Shown piece after piece: positions 20,999 to 31,700 of a stretch of DNA of 64,000 nucleotides. This stretch comes from Bacteroidales bacterium (GTDB lineage Bacteria; Bacteroidota; Bacteroidia; Bacteroidales; FEN-979): positions 1 through 64,000 of the forward strand of contig JADGPR010000008.1 in assembly GCA_017882335.1 (NCBI GenBank), in the 5' to 3' direction. The notes below the pieces were generated by a model. It was not told the DNA's origin. It made no database searches and saw nothing but the letters and a program-made list of their open reading frames with translations. Positions within the stretch are counted from its first letter, which is position 1, and each line of letters opens with the position of its first letter. The translations under genes were made by a program, and so were the position numbers.

Positions 20999-21057
20999 TT
21001 AGAAGGCTGTTGCTCCCTGCCTGCCGGCAGGCAGGGATCCAGCTGAGCTACGAGGCC
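20999..21057 (-). pseudogene. Partial tRNA-Arg copy (5' half through anticodon) with palindrome in the D-arm
   Basis: Reverse strand GGCCTCGTAGCTCAGCTGGAT[CCCTGCCTGCCGGCAGGCAGG]GAGCAACAGCCTTCTAA versus the intact tRNA 5' half at 20722-20760. Confidence 0.92.
21014..21037. repeat. 24-nt perfect palindrome TCCCTGCCTGCCGGCAGGCAGGGA
   Basis: Direct reading. Confidence 0.95.
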
Positions 21058-21255
21058 TGATCTGGGCTGCAAAATTAGAAAAATTTAAGTTACTAACAAG
21101 GATAGCTGCTATTGCTGAAAATTCTAATTTTGTAACAAGGAATGAAAAAGGTACCCTGCAATGCCGGAATAAGCAACAGCTTATCTACTGCTGACTGTGA
21201 ATTTAAGTAAGTTTAATATTTATCGAATGCGTTTACCTTTTAAATCTTTATTGAC

Positions 21256-21798
21256 ATGAGAATCTTGAAAGACAGGTCCGCTGCGTTGATCATCGATATG
21301 CAGGAACGGTTGTATCCGTTCATTTTTGAAAATGAAATGCTCACAAAAAATGTATCGAAACTTATTGAGGGCCTGAAAATAATCGGGGTTCCTATTTTTA
21401 TCACGGAACAATATGTGAAAGGGCTGGGACCAACCATCGAACCGGTTGCAACGCTTCTTGGAAGCCATCCCCGCATTGAGAAAATGTCATTCAGCTGCTG
21501 CGACGAACCCCGCGTAATGGAAGGGATTGCCGTTACCGGAAAGGAAAACATCATCATCGCCGGCATTGAAAGCCATGTTTGCGTATTGCAAACCGTTATC
21601 GACCTCAAACGCAACGGATATCATCCCGTTATAGTGGAAGATTGTGTTTCTTCCCGCCATGAAAATGACAAGAGGATGGCCATTGAACGGATGCGTCAGG
21701 AAGGTGCAATCATAACGACCTGCGAATCCATCTTGTTTGAACTCTTACGTTATTCCGGCACAGAACAATTCAGGGGAATATCAAGACTTGTGAAATAA
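21256..21798 (+). CDS. Isochorismatase-like cysteine hydrolase
   Basis: ALIIDMQERLYP; GIESHVCVLQT. Confidence 0.92.
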   Translation: MRILKDRSAALIIDMQERLYPFIFENEMLTKNVSKLIEGLKIIGVPIFITEQYVKGLGPTIEPVATLLGSHPRIEKMSFSCCDEPRVMEGIAVTGKENIIIAGIESHVCVLQTVIDLKRNGYHPVIVEDCVSSRHENDKRMAIERMRQEGAIITTCESILFELLRYSGTEQFRGISRLVK

Positions 21799-21884
21799 AT
21801 TTGTAAAGTTTGTAAAGTTCATAAAGTTTAGAAAGGTTAGACATAATTATGAAGTATTGGCATTACACCATTTCGCCATTTTAT

Positions 21885-21970
21885 ATTGCGAGGAGCGAAG
21901 CGACGAAGCAATCTCCTGTAGTTATCACAAACAATTGTCATTGCGAGGAGCGCAGCGACGAAGCAACCCC
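21885..21970 (+). repeat. Two copies of dispersed repeat ATTGCGAGGAGCGaAGCGACGAAGCAAtC
   Basis: Copies at 21885-21915 and 21939-21970. Confidence 0.9.
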
Positions 21971-21997
21971 CAGAGTAACTTCGCTATTTGATACCTT

Positions 21998-24820
21998 ATG
22001 GTCATTGATGAAATAAACAATACGAACGGGACTGAGAACGATAATCCGGAACTGGAATCGGGAGAATTGCGGGGAGCGATCCATTTATCAGCTATGTACA
22101 AAGACTGGTTTCTGGATTATGCTTCCTATGTGATCCTCGAACGTGCGGTTCCGGAAGTTATGGATGGATTGAAACCGGTTCAGCGACGCATCCTCCATGC
22201 CATGAAAGAGCTGGATGATGGCCGCTACAACAAGGTGGCTAACATCATCGGTCATACCATGAAATACCATCCGCATGGAGATGCCTCCATAGGGGATGCA
22301 TTGGTTCAGCTAGGACAGAAAGATCTGCTGATCGATACGCAAGGCAACTGGGGAAATGTACTCACAGGAGACAGTGCTGCTGCTCCGCGTTATATCGAAG
22401 CGAGGTTGTCGAAATTCGCCCTCGAAGTTTTATTCAACCCGAAAACAACCATCTGGAAGTCTTCATACGATGGAAGAAACAAGGAACCCCTGGCATTGCC
22501 GGCCAAGTTTCCTTTGCTGCTTGCCCAGGGCGGGGAGGGTATCGCTGTTGGACTTGCTTCCAAGATCCTGCCTCATAATTTCAATGAACTGATCGATGCT
22601 TGTATAAAAATACTGCAGGATAAAGAATTTGAATTGTATCCGGATTTTCTCACAGGCGGATTTGTGGATGTGTCAAAGTACAACGACGGCCAGCGGGGCG
22701 GGAAGATCCGCTCGCGTGCCAAGATGAGTCAGCTGGATAAAAAAACGCTGGTTATCACCGAAATTCCTTTTGGTACCACCACCAACTCCATCATTGATTC
22801 GATCCTGGCTGCCAATGATAAGGGGAAGATCAAGATCAAGAAAATCGATGACAATACCTCTCAGAATGTTGAGATCCTGATCCAACTTGTCCCAGGAGTT
22901 TCACCGGATACGACCATGGATGCCCTTTATGCCTTCACCGATTGCGAGGTTTCCATTTCTCCCAATACCTGTGTTATCGCGAACGGAAAACCAAGCTTCA
23001 TGGGCGTCAGCGAGATCCTGCGGATCTCCACTGCATCGACCCTTGACTTGTTACGAAGAGAACTGGAGATCCGGAGGGATGAACTGAAAGAACAACTGCA
23101 TTTTGCATCGCTCGAGAAGATCTTCATCGAAAAAGAGATCTACGAAGGGATCAAGAAATGCAAGACTGGCGAGGAGATCGACAAAGCCATCATCAGAGGA
23201 TTTAAACCCTACCTCGACCTCCTGATCCGTCCGATCAACGAAGATGACCTGCATCGCTTGCGGAAGATCCCCATCGAACGCATTTCGAAATTCAATTCCG
23301 ATAAAGCCGACGAAAGTATCCGTGACATCGGTATCAACATAGAAGAAGTTGAAAATCATCTCGCCCACCTTATCGATTATGCCATAGAATATTTCCGGCA
23401 AATCAAAAAGAAATATGGAAAAGGAAGAGACCGGAAGTCGGAGATCCGGAATTTCGATACCATTGAAGCCGTAAAGGTTGCGGCCGCCACCCAGCGGCTC
23501 TATGTAAACCGGGAAGAAGGATTTGCCGGTACATCGCTGCGGAAGGACGAATTTGTGACCGAATGTTCCGACATCGATGATATCATCGTCTTCCGCCAGA
23601 ACGGAACTTTTGTGGTTACGAAAGTCATCGACAAAGTCTTTGTAGGGCAGGAGATCATCCACATTGCTGTCTTCAATAAAAATGATGAACGAACCGTTTA
23701 CAACCTGATCTACCGTGATGGAAAGAATGGCAAGGTCAGGGTAAAGAGGTTCAATGTGATGGGCGTTACCCGAGACAAGGAATATTTTATCACCAAAGGA
23801 ACGCCCGAATCAAGAGTCCTTTATTTTACGGCGAATCCGAATGGTGAAGCAGAGATTGTCAGGGTTGAACTGCGCCCGAAACCGAGGCTGAAAAAATTGA
23901 ATTTCGATTTTGATTTCACAACGGTTTCGATCAAAGGGCGGGGCTCTATGGGGAACATCCTGACCCGGTATGGCGTCAGAAAAATCGAACAACGCCAGGA
24001 AGGTGTTTCAACACTGGGCTCACGGTTGATCTGGTACGATGATACCGTCAAACGGCTCAATACCGAAGAACGGGGAATCATCCTGGGCGACTTCTCCGGG
24101 CCCGACCGGATCATCACTATCATGCAATCCGGTCATTACCGGCTCACTTCATATGATCTCAGTACTCATTTCGATGAAGATATGATCCTCATTGAAAAAT
24201 ATAATCCTGAAAAAATATTCACTGCCATTTATGAAGATACGAAAACGAAATCGTTTTACGTTAAAAGGTTTATCATTGAAGTAACGGAACGGAAGATGGA
24301 TTTTATCGGGGAAGAAGAGAAAAACAAGATTGTGTTGCTGACCGGCGATAAATATCCGAGGCTTGACATTGCTTTTGACATGAAGCTGAAGACCAAAGGT
24401 GCTGAGAAGGAAGTGATCACAGTACATGAATTCATCGGCGTTAAAGGCTTCAAGGCGAAGGGGAAAAGGATTTCTCTCCATGCTGTGAAGAAAATTGAAT
24501 TCCTGGATCCTCTTCAGGTTGATGAACCTCTTCCCGACGTGCATGTTGAAGATGGAGGACAGAAAACGGAGGTCAGAGGTCGGAAGACTGAGGATCAAGA
24601 ATCGAGGATAGAGAATGGAGATCGGAAAACAGAGGTTAGGAGGCAGAAGGTTGATACTGGAGAAAAGAAAATAAAAAATGAAAAATTAAAAGTGAAAGAC
24701 GATTTTCGGAAAGCGAAAAGCGAACAGCGAGGAACGAAAAGCCAAAAGCGAAAAGCGAAGGGTGAGGATAAAAAAGAGGAGGATACGGGAGGTACAGTGC
24801 AGATGGAGCTTCCACTCTAG
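21998..24820 (+). CDS. parC: DNA topoisomerase IV subunit A
   Basis: ASYVILERAVPEVMDGLKPVQRRILHAM; GDSAAAPRYIEARLS; low-complexity charged C-terminal tail. Confidence 0.93.
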   Translation: MVIDEINNTNGTENDNPELESGELRGAIHLSAMYKDWFLDYASYVILERAVPEVMDGLKPVQRRILHAMKELDDGRYNKVANIIGHTMKYHPHGDASIGDALVQLGQKDLLIDTQGNWGNVLTGDSAAAPRYIEARLSKFALEVLFNPKTTIWKSSYDGRNKEPLALPAKFPLLLAQGGEGIAVGLASKILPHNFNELIDACIKILQDKEFELYPDFLTGGFVDVSKYNDGQRGGKIRSRAKMSQLDKKTLVITEIPFGTTTNSIIDSILAANDKGKIKIKKIDDNTSQNVEILIQLVPGVSPDTTMDALYAFTDCEVSISPNTCVIANGKPSFMGVSEILRISTASTLDLLRRELEIRRDELKEQLHFASLEKIFIEKEIYEGIKKCKTGEEIDKAIIRGFKPYLDLLIRPINEDDLHRLRKIPIERISKFNSDKADESIRDIGINIEEVENHLAHLIDYAIEYFRQIKKKYGKGRDRKSEIRNFDTIEAVKVAAATQRLYVNREEGFAGTSLRKDEFVTECSDIDDIIVFRQNGTFVVTKVIDKVFVGQEIIHIAVFNKNDERTVYNLIYRDGKNGKVRVKRFNVMGVTRDKEYFITKGTPESRVLYFTANPNGEAEIVRVELRPKPRLKKLNFDFDFTTVSIKGRGSMGNILTRYGVRKIEQRQEGVSTLGSRLIWYDDTVKRLNTEERGIILGDFSGPDRIITIMQSGHYRLTSYDLSTHFDEDMILIEKYNPEKIFTAIYEDTKTKSFYVKRFIIEVTERKMDFIGEEEKNKIVLLTGDKYPRLDIAFDMKLKTKGAEKEVITVHEFIGVKGFKAKGKRISLHAVKKIEFLDPLQVDEPLPDVHVEDGGQKTEVRGRKTEDQESRIENGDRKTEVRRQKVDTGEKKIKNEKLKVKDDFRKAKSEQRGTKSQKRKAKGEDKKEEDTGGTVQMELPL

Positions 24821-24856
24821 CTGGCGAGTTGGTGAGCTGGTGAGTTGTGATTTGTG

Positions 24857-24940
24857 GATTGCTTCGGCACGATGTGCCTCGCAATGACAAGGGGCTATTA
24901 TACAAAGGAGATTGCTTCGTCGCTTAGCTCCTCGCAATGT
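24857..24940 (-). repeat. Two inverted copies of the GCGAGGAGCgAAGCGACGAAGCAAT-type repeat
   Basis: attgcttcggcacgatgtgcctcgcaatg and attgcttcgtcgcttagctcctcgcaatg. Confidence 0.85.
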
Positions 24941-24980
24941 GAAAAGCGAAAAGCGAATGGCCAAAAGCGAAAAGCGAATT
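24941..24980. repeat. (gaaaagcgaa)n low-complexity repeat
   Basis: gaaaagcgaaaagcgaatggccaaaagcgaaaagcgaa; the same units lie inside the parC 3' end. Confidence 0.9.
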
Positions 24981-24988
24981 ATTTGACG

Positions 24989-26194
24989 ATGACGGATAAT
25001 AAGATTATAAAAGTAAGTGAAGATGTGACCTGGATCGGTGTTCTTGATCCGGATATTGTTACGTTCGACATCGTGATGGAGACCCGTTATGGAACTACCT
25101 ATAATTCTTATTTTATCAACGCCGAGAAGAAAGTGGTCGTAGAGACGGTGAAAGAGCCGTTCTGGGATACTTATCTGAAAAAGCTTAAGAAAGTAGTGGA
25201 TCCTGCCACCATCGACTACATCGTAATGAATCATACCGAGCCGGATCATTCCGGGTGTCTGGCAAATCTTCTGAAACTCGCTCCGCATGCAATAGTGGTG
25301 GGTTCAGGCAACGGAATACGTTACCTGAAAGAACTTCTGGGCTTTGATTTCCCGAACCTGGTCGTAAAAGACGGGCAGATACTTGACCTCGGAAACAAGA
25401 AATTGCAGTTTGTGGGTGCAGCCAACCTCCACTGGCCCGATTCCATGCTGACCTACCTCTGGGAAGATCAGCTCCTGTTTACCTGTGATGTATTTGGCGA
25501 ACATTATTGCAATGCTTCGCTGTTTGATGATCTTGCAGGCGATTTCGATGATGCTTTCCGGTATTATTTTGAAGTGATCATGAAACCATACAGCAAGTTC
25601 ATGATCCATGCTATAGAGAAGATCCGCCCGCTTCCGATACGGGCCATCTGTACTGGTCACGGGGTGGTTCTGCGAAAAAACTGGAGAAAATATGTGGATC
25701 TTACTGAACAGTATGCCCTGGAAGCTTTAAAAGAACCCGTCCCGAATACAGTCTTCCTGGCCTATGTTTCGGCATACCGGAATACAGGTATTATAGCCTC
25801 GGCCATAGCGGACGGCATCCGTCAGGCTGGGGCCATCGAGGTTGACCTTTGTGATATTGAAAAGATGGATCTCTCTGAAATCGAAAAGAAGCTGATCCAT
25901 TCCTCATCGGTCATTCTCGGTTGTCCGACCTTCAACCAGAACATCCTCTTACCCATCTATCAGGTTTTTGCACTGGCCAACCCGATACGCGACAAAGGCA
26001 AACTGGCTGCGGCTTTTGGTTCTTATGGATGGAGCGGGGAAGGCGCCAGGCTTATTAACTCCAACCTGGCAAACCTGAAATTCAGGTTGTTTGATGAAGG
26101 CCTGATGGTGAAGTTCACCCCGCACAAGAAAACCCTTGAAAAATGTGTTGAATATGGAAAAGCCTTCGGGGTTAGACTGCTGGAAAAAGAGTAA
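24989..26194 (+). CDS. FprA family A-type flavoprotein (flavodiiron protein)
   Basis: NHTEPDHSG di-iron motif; C-terminal flavodoxin domain (FLAYVSAYRNTG). ORF-track start 24854 reads through repeats; start moved to ATG 24989. Confidence 0.93.
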   Translation: MTDNKIIKVSEDVTWIGVLDPDIVTFDIVMETRYGTTYNSYFINAEKKVVVETVKEPFWDTYLKKLKKVVDPATIDYIVMNHTEPDHSGCLANLLKLAPHAIVVGSGNGIRYLKELLGFDFPNLVVKDGQILDLGNKKLQFVGAANLHWPDSMLTYLWEDQLLFTCDVFGEHYCNASLFDDLAGDFDDAFRYYFEVIMKPYSKFMIHAIEKIRPLPIRAICTGHGVVLRKNWRKYVDLTEQYALEALKEPVPNTVFLAYVSAYRNTGIIASAIADGIRQAGAIEVDLCDIEKMDLSEIEKKLIHSSSVILGCPTFNQNILLPIYQVFALANPIRDKGKLAAAFGSYGWSGEGARLINSNLANLKFRLFDEGLMVKFTPHKKTLEKCVEYGKAFGVRLLEKE

Positions 26195-26237
26195 CCGGCG
26201 TTAATAATGATTTACCCATAATCTTTAAATCTGAAAA

Positions 26238-27086
26238 TTGAATCGAAAAAAAATGTACTGCAGATTATTATTCCCGGGATTGCTGCTTCTGCTGATCTTT
26301 CCATCATGTACTATGGAGAAAAAACTGGGAATGGAATTTCTGGCCCAAACACCACAGATCAGCATCGAGGTTTATACTCCTCTAAACCTTTATAAGTTCA
26401 GTCATAAGGGGGAAAAGATCCCCGGCTTTGATTCTCTTTCCGGCCCACAGCAGGATTCAGTCTTGTATGCCAGCAGCCGTTTTATCCGTGTTGTCGATGA
26501 TTCAACTTTTCTCGATAAGTATGTCAATGCCTTTATCGATGAACTCCGGGGAATAGGATTCCGGGTGTTTGTGGATAGCAATGTAGATACGATCCTAAGG
26601 ACAGAGCCACAGGCCTACGTCGTGAATATGTCTCAGGTCCAGTTGGATGAATATTTCGCACCTTATGCAGATTCTGAGCCTGTTGGCGACACCGTTTTTT
26701 ATAAATCCTTTGAATTAAATGCCGTGGATGTTTCTTCCTGGTTCGAGTTGAATAAATACAACGCGGTAAAACCCGTCAAAAAGGTGCTTTATTCCAGCTT
26801 TACCGCTTCAGATGGTTTTACCGGCGACTTTATCATGAATAATTTCAATATGAACCTTCAGTACCGGTACAAAATCGATTCACTGAAACTGAACGACATT
26901 TATGACCTGGCTTCCTTCTCCGGCCGGCGCGATGCTAACTACCTCTTTGATTATTTCATGAACCAGTATATCTCCTTTCAGATGCCTGAGAACATGGAAA
27001 TATTGGGATACTTGCATTATACCCCTTCCCGGAAATCCTTCAATTTTACCGATGAAGAAAAATTCGAGGTGTTGAAGAACAAATAA
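26238..27086 (+). CDS. Hypothetical lipoprotein
   Basis: Lipobox-like LIFPSC; no recognised domain. Confidence 0.65.
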   Translation: MNRKKMYCRLLFPGLLLLLIFPSCTMEKKLGMEFLAQTPQISIEVYTPLNLYKFSHKGEKIPGFDSLSGPQQDSVLYASSRFIRVVDDSTFLDKYVNAFIDELRGIGFRVFVDSNVDTILRTEPQAYVVNMSQVQLDEYFAPYADSEPVGDTVFYKSFELNAVDVSSWFELNKYNAVKPVKKVLYSSFTASDGFTGDFIMNNFNMNLQYRYKIDSLKLNDIYDLASFSGRRDANYLFDYFMNQYISFQMPENMEILGYLHYTPSRKSFNFTDEEKFEVLKNK

Positions 27087-27098
27087 TTTCTGTGTTGC

Positions 27099-27749
27099 AT
27101 GACACATGATGAATCCCGGTTATACAGAACAGCGCTTTTCCTTAGCCTGTTCACGATCCTCTACAATGTTCTGGAAGGAATCGTCTGCATGTATTTTGGT
27201 TATGAAGATGAAACCCTCACACTTTTTGGCTTTGGTGCTGACAGCTTTATAGAAGTTGTTTCAGGATTAGGGATTTTCCAGATGATCTTGCGGATCCGCA
27301 AGCATCCCGACACTGCAGTCAGTAAATTTGAGATCAGGGCACTCAGGATCACCGGTGTCGGTTTCCTTGCCCTGGCCTTGGGATTGATGGCCGGGATCGT
27401 CGTGAACCTGGTAGCGCAACACAAGCCTGAAAGCACCCTATGGGGAACCATCATTTCATCCATTTCCATCGTGGTTATGCTTTGGTTGGTCATCTCGAAG
27501 CGGCGTGTTGGCCGGAAACTGGATTCGAACGCCATCCTTGCAGATGCCGCCTGCAGCCAGGTTTGCATTTACATGTCGCTGGTACTGCTGGTCTCAAGTG
27601 CATTGTATCAACTCACCGGTTTTGCTTATGCCGATGTTCTGGGTTCAGCAGGACTGATCTGGTTTTCCCTGGCCGAAGGGAAGGAAGCGCTTCAAAAGGC
27701 AAAAGAGCGGAAATACTCAGCTTGTTTCTGTTCGGATGAGTCAAAATGA
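27099..27749 (+). CDS. Cation-efflux (CDF)-like membrane protein
   Basis: Multi-TM; YNVLEGIV, GFGADSFIEVVSG, DAACSQVC. Confidence 0.7.
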   Translation: MTHDESRLYRTALFLSLFTILYNVLEGIVCMYFGYEDETLTLFGFGADSFIEVVSGLGIFQMILRIRKHPDTAVSKFEIRALRITGVGFLALALGLMAGIVVNLVAQHKPESTLWGTIISSISIVVMLWLVISKRRVGRKLDSNAILADAACSQVCIYMSLVLLVSSALYQLTGFAYADVLGSAGLIWFSLAEGKEALQKAKERKYSACFCSDESK

Positions 27750-28757
27750 ACTGCGGGCATAGGGCGCTACCGAGAGGTTTGCAAAATCATTGTTACAGTA
27801 TTTGAAATACCCCGTGATGGCAATCATGGCTGCATTATCTGTGGAATATTCCAGCCGTGGAATAAAAACATTCCAATTAAAGTCGTCCTGAGCTTTCAGC
27901 AGAGCCGCACGCAATGAAAAATTGGCAGAAACACCGCCGGCAATAGCGATCTCACGGATACCCGTGAGGTCGGCAGCGGTTTTTACTTTCTGCAGGAGTA
28001 TATCGACGATGACCGACTGAATGGATGCACAGAGATCGGCCTTGTTCTTTTCAATAAAATCAGGATCTTTTTTTAAATGATCCCGTAGAAAATAAAGGAT
28101 GGAGGTCTTTAGTCCGCTGAAGCTGAAATCGAGTCCTGGAATGTTAGGCTTTGAAAAACGAAAGGCATCCGGATTTCCTTCTTTCGCGTAAGCATCTATC
28201 ATTGGCCCGCCGGGATAGGGAAGTCCCATAATCTTGGCAGTCTTGTCGAAAGTTTCGCCGGCAGCATCATCGATCGTCCGGCCGATAACCTGGAAATCGA
28301 AAGGACTTTTCACTACGGTGATCTGCGTATGTCCACCTGATACCGTCAGGCAAAGGAAGGGAAAAACAGGGACGGGTTTAGAGCTGGTATCATCTCTCAG
28401 GAAATGCGCCAGGATGTGGGCCTGAAGGTGATCCACTTCAATAATGGGGATCTTCAATCCAAGGGAAAAAGATTTTGCAAAGGAAATCCCGACAAGCAGT
28501 GAACCGAGCAACCCCGGACCCCTTGTAAATGCGACGGCGGAAAGCTGATTTTTACTTATATTTGCTTCCTGTATGGCAGCCTGTATCACGGGAATGATAT
28601 TCTGCAGGTGTGCCCTGGAAGCCAGTTCGGGGACCACCCCACCGAAGTTCCGGTGTACCTCTTGGTTTGCTGTTACATTTGAAAGTAGGCGATCATCCAA
28701 AGTAACAGCTGCAGCTGTATCATCACAGGAAGATTCGATGCCCAGAATGTAGATCAT
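27741..28757 (-). CDS. tsaD: tRNA N6-adenosine threonylcarbamoyltransferase
   Basis: GIESSCDDTAAAV; LTVSGGHTQI; GGVSANFSLR. Confidence 0.97.
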   Translation of the reverse strand: MIYILGIESSCDDTAAAVTLDDRLLSNVTANQEVHRNFGGVVPELASRAHLQNIIPVIQAAIQEANISKNQLSAVAFTRGPGLLGSLLVGISFAKSFSLGLKIPIIEVDHLQAHILAHFLRDDTSSKPVPVFPFLCLTVSGGHTQITVVKSPFDFQVIGRTIDDAAGETFDKTAKIMGLPYPGGPMIDAYAKEGNPDAFRFSKPNIPGLDFSFSGLKTSILYFLRDHLKKDPDFIEKNKADLCASIQSVIVDILLQKVKTAADLTGIREIAIAGGVSANFSLRAALLKAQDDFNWNVFIPRLEYSTDNAAMIAITGYFKYCNNDFANLSVAPYARSSF

Positions 28758-28766
28758 TGTTGTTAA

Positions 28767-31700
28767 TTGGATGAGCTGTTCACGGATTCGAAATACAAAA
28801 TTACCATAAAAAGGGTCACAAAAATATTGATTTATATCCTGGTGGTGCTGATCTCCTTTATTACCACCAGCTATCTCGTTTTACGGGATCCCTGGGTACA
28901 AACCCTGTCGGCAAGGATCGCTTCGCATTACCTGTCGGTTCATCTTCATACGGAAATCAGGATCGGGGGATTTGATCTTTCCTTCGGGCGTGGACTTACC
29001 ATGGAGGACATTGTTATCCGCGACCAGCATCAGGTGGAACTCTTCTCCGCCCATAAACTCAGCATTATCCCCGGAAAATTCAGCCTGTCAAAAAAGATCC
29101 TCAATTTCAGAAAGGTATTTATCGACAAAGGACTGATCCAGCTCCTGACACACAAAGGCGACACCGTTCTAAACCTTCAGTTTATCATTGACTATTTTAC
29201 TCCAAAGGCTACATTGAAACCGCCGGATACCATCGGCCCCAAATGGCATCTCTCCATAACGGCGCTTCAGCTTTCGTCAACCCGGTTTCATCTCCAGGAT
29301 GAGAATAAACCGCTGGTAACGTTGGGGATGGACTATTCAAATATTGATGTTCGGAACATTAACTTCCTGATCACCGGTTTCCATCCGGATGGTGATACAC
29401 TGATTGCCAGGATCGAACGGCTTTCGGCTACCGAACGCTCGGGTTTTTCGGTTCATTCCATGAGCGGTGATTTCCAGGTCAGTCCTGCTTTCCTGAAGGC
29501 GCATAACTTGAAGCTTGTGACCAATCACAGTGAACTCGACCTGACATTTGACTTTTTATATGACCGGTGGAATGATTACACCGATTTCCTGAACAAAGTA
29601 CGCATCCGGGCATCTATAAATCCGTCTTATCTGGATCTCCAGGACATCGGGGCATTTGCTCCGGTAATGTATGTGATGAAAGACCGGTTTAAGATGGAAG
29701 GAAAGATAAAAGGAACAGTCAGCAATTTCAATGCAAAAGATTTCCGGTGCGCCTACGGAACCGAAACAAGGTTCTGGGGAAATATCCATGCATATGGCCT
29801 CCCAAATGTGGAAGAAACCTTCGTGGATCTCAACATAAAGGATTTTGTAACCAACAAGGAGGATATTCACTCCCTGAATCTTCCTATCGCCGATAAAAAC
29901 CTGGATCTTCCGGCTTTTCTGAAGAATGCAGGAACATATAACCTGAAAGGAAATTTCACCGGTTTCTATAACGATTTTGTGGCAAATGCAAGGCTTCGTA
30001 CGGATATCGGCGATCTGAAAACGGATCTTACCCTTCGAAAACACAAGGGAGTAAAAGGACTGTTCTACACCGGCGAAGCGGATATTACCAGTCTGCAGCT
30101 CGGTAAACTTTTTAAATCAAATGAATTGCTTGGACCCATATCACTCCGGGCTGATCTGAATGGCAGTGGCTTCACACTCGAGGATGCTATTGTGACGATG
30201 AATGTATGGATTGATTCTGTCAGTCTGAATAAATATACATATCGCCACATTACCATACAAGGAGGGTTGGAGGATAAGAAATTTAACGGCAGGATGAATG
30301 TGGATGATCATAACCTCAGGCTCGATTTCAACGGACTTGTGGATATGGGCGATTCCCTGCCGGCCTTCAATTTTGATTTGATGTTGAATCATGCCCAACT
30401 GTTTGCAATGAACCTGGTGAAACGGGATTCGCTGGAAGATCTTTCGGCCCATGTCAAGGTGGATTTTACCGGAAACAATATTGACAACATTGAAGGAACA
30501 ATCCATATCGATAGCACACGGTACTGTGAAGGACATGATACGATCCGTATGAATCATCTTTCGCTTCTGACCTCTAGGGATGCAAAAAACAACAAATCCT
30601 ACCATCTTCTTTCGGATTTTGTGGATGCCGATATTTCGGGAAACTTCTACTTCAGCGACATGATCCCCTCACTTACTTCCTTCATCACAAATTACATAGC
30701 TTCCTTTGAACTTAATGATTCACTCATCGACCACCATCCTTCCACTAACCAGCAGATCAATTATGTTGTCAAACTGAAGAAAACGGACCCCATTATGAAA
30801 GTCTTCGTCCCTTTTCTGAGGATGGCTCCCAATACCAACTTCGAAGGATATTACAATGAAAACGAAGGGATGATCGCCTTGACTGGATCTTCACCGGACA
30901 TTTCCCTTTTTGGAAAACACTTTGCAGGTTGGTTTATCAAGGCTACAAGCCGGCAGGAGAATCTCAACATCCAGACGGGTTGTAGCAGGTTTTATATATT
31001 CAGGGGAGAGAAACTGGATTCTGCACTGATCATGATGGATTCGTTACACCTGGTCTCAAACCTGCATCACGACAGCATCTTTTATGACATTTCCTGGAAT
31101 ATGGAAAAAATACAAAGTGACCTGGGCGGATTTGTCAACCTCAAGAACAGTCCTGTTATCCAGGTCAAACTGACGCGTTTCCACACTTATATTGATCACC
31201 ACTACTGGACAGTTGCGAAGGAGAATGAAGTGATCATCGACAGTTCTACGATACTGTTTCGTGATGTTGCTTTTGAGTCGGGTGAACAAAAACTGCAAGT
31301 CGACGGAAAGATCTCCAGCCTCCCGGAAGATACTTTGCGGTTGAATTTCAATAAGGTGGATATTTCCGATCTTGACTATTTCCTGGCAAATCCGCAGATC
31401 AATGTCGACGGCATCTTGAGTGGCAGCCTGAAACTGATGAATATACCACATTCCCTTACTGTCCTCTCGGATCTCAGTATCGATAGCCTCGCTTTCAATA
31501 AGGAACAATTGGGTGATGCAAAGTTCAACGTGTTTTATGACGACAAGGCGGAACGGTTTGATGTGGATTCCCGGATCTATTATACAGGGAATGCCGGAAC
31601 CAACATTCCCCTTTCGCTGAAAGGAAGTTATTACCTCGGTAAGCCGGAACCTCATATGAATTTTAACCTGGCATTGAATAACCTGAACCTGAAAATGGTT

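Noticed and set aside
20999-21057. Second tRNA-Arg gene
   Set aside because: Only the 5' half is present, the D-arm is disrupted by a palindrome and there is no T-arm or 3' acceptor.
23051-23662. 203-aa minus-strand ORF
   Set aside because: Antisense to parC; no domain signature.
24854-24988. N-terminal extension of the FprA ORF
   Set aside because: Encoded by repeats; the ATG at 24989 gives the normal FprA N-terminus.
24686-25288. 200-aa minus-strand ORF containing CHCEAHRAEAIHK-like text
   Set aside because: Translation of dispersed repeats and antisense of parC/fprA; not a real gene.
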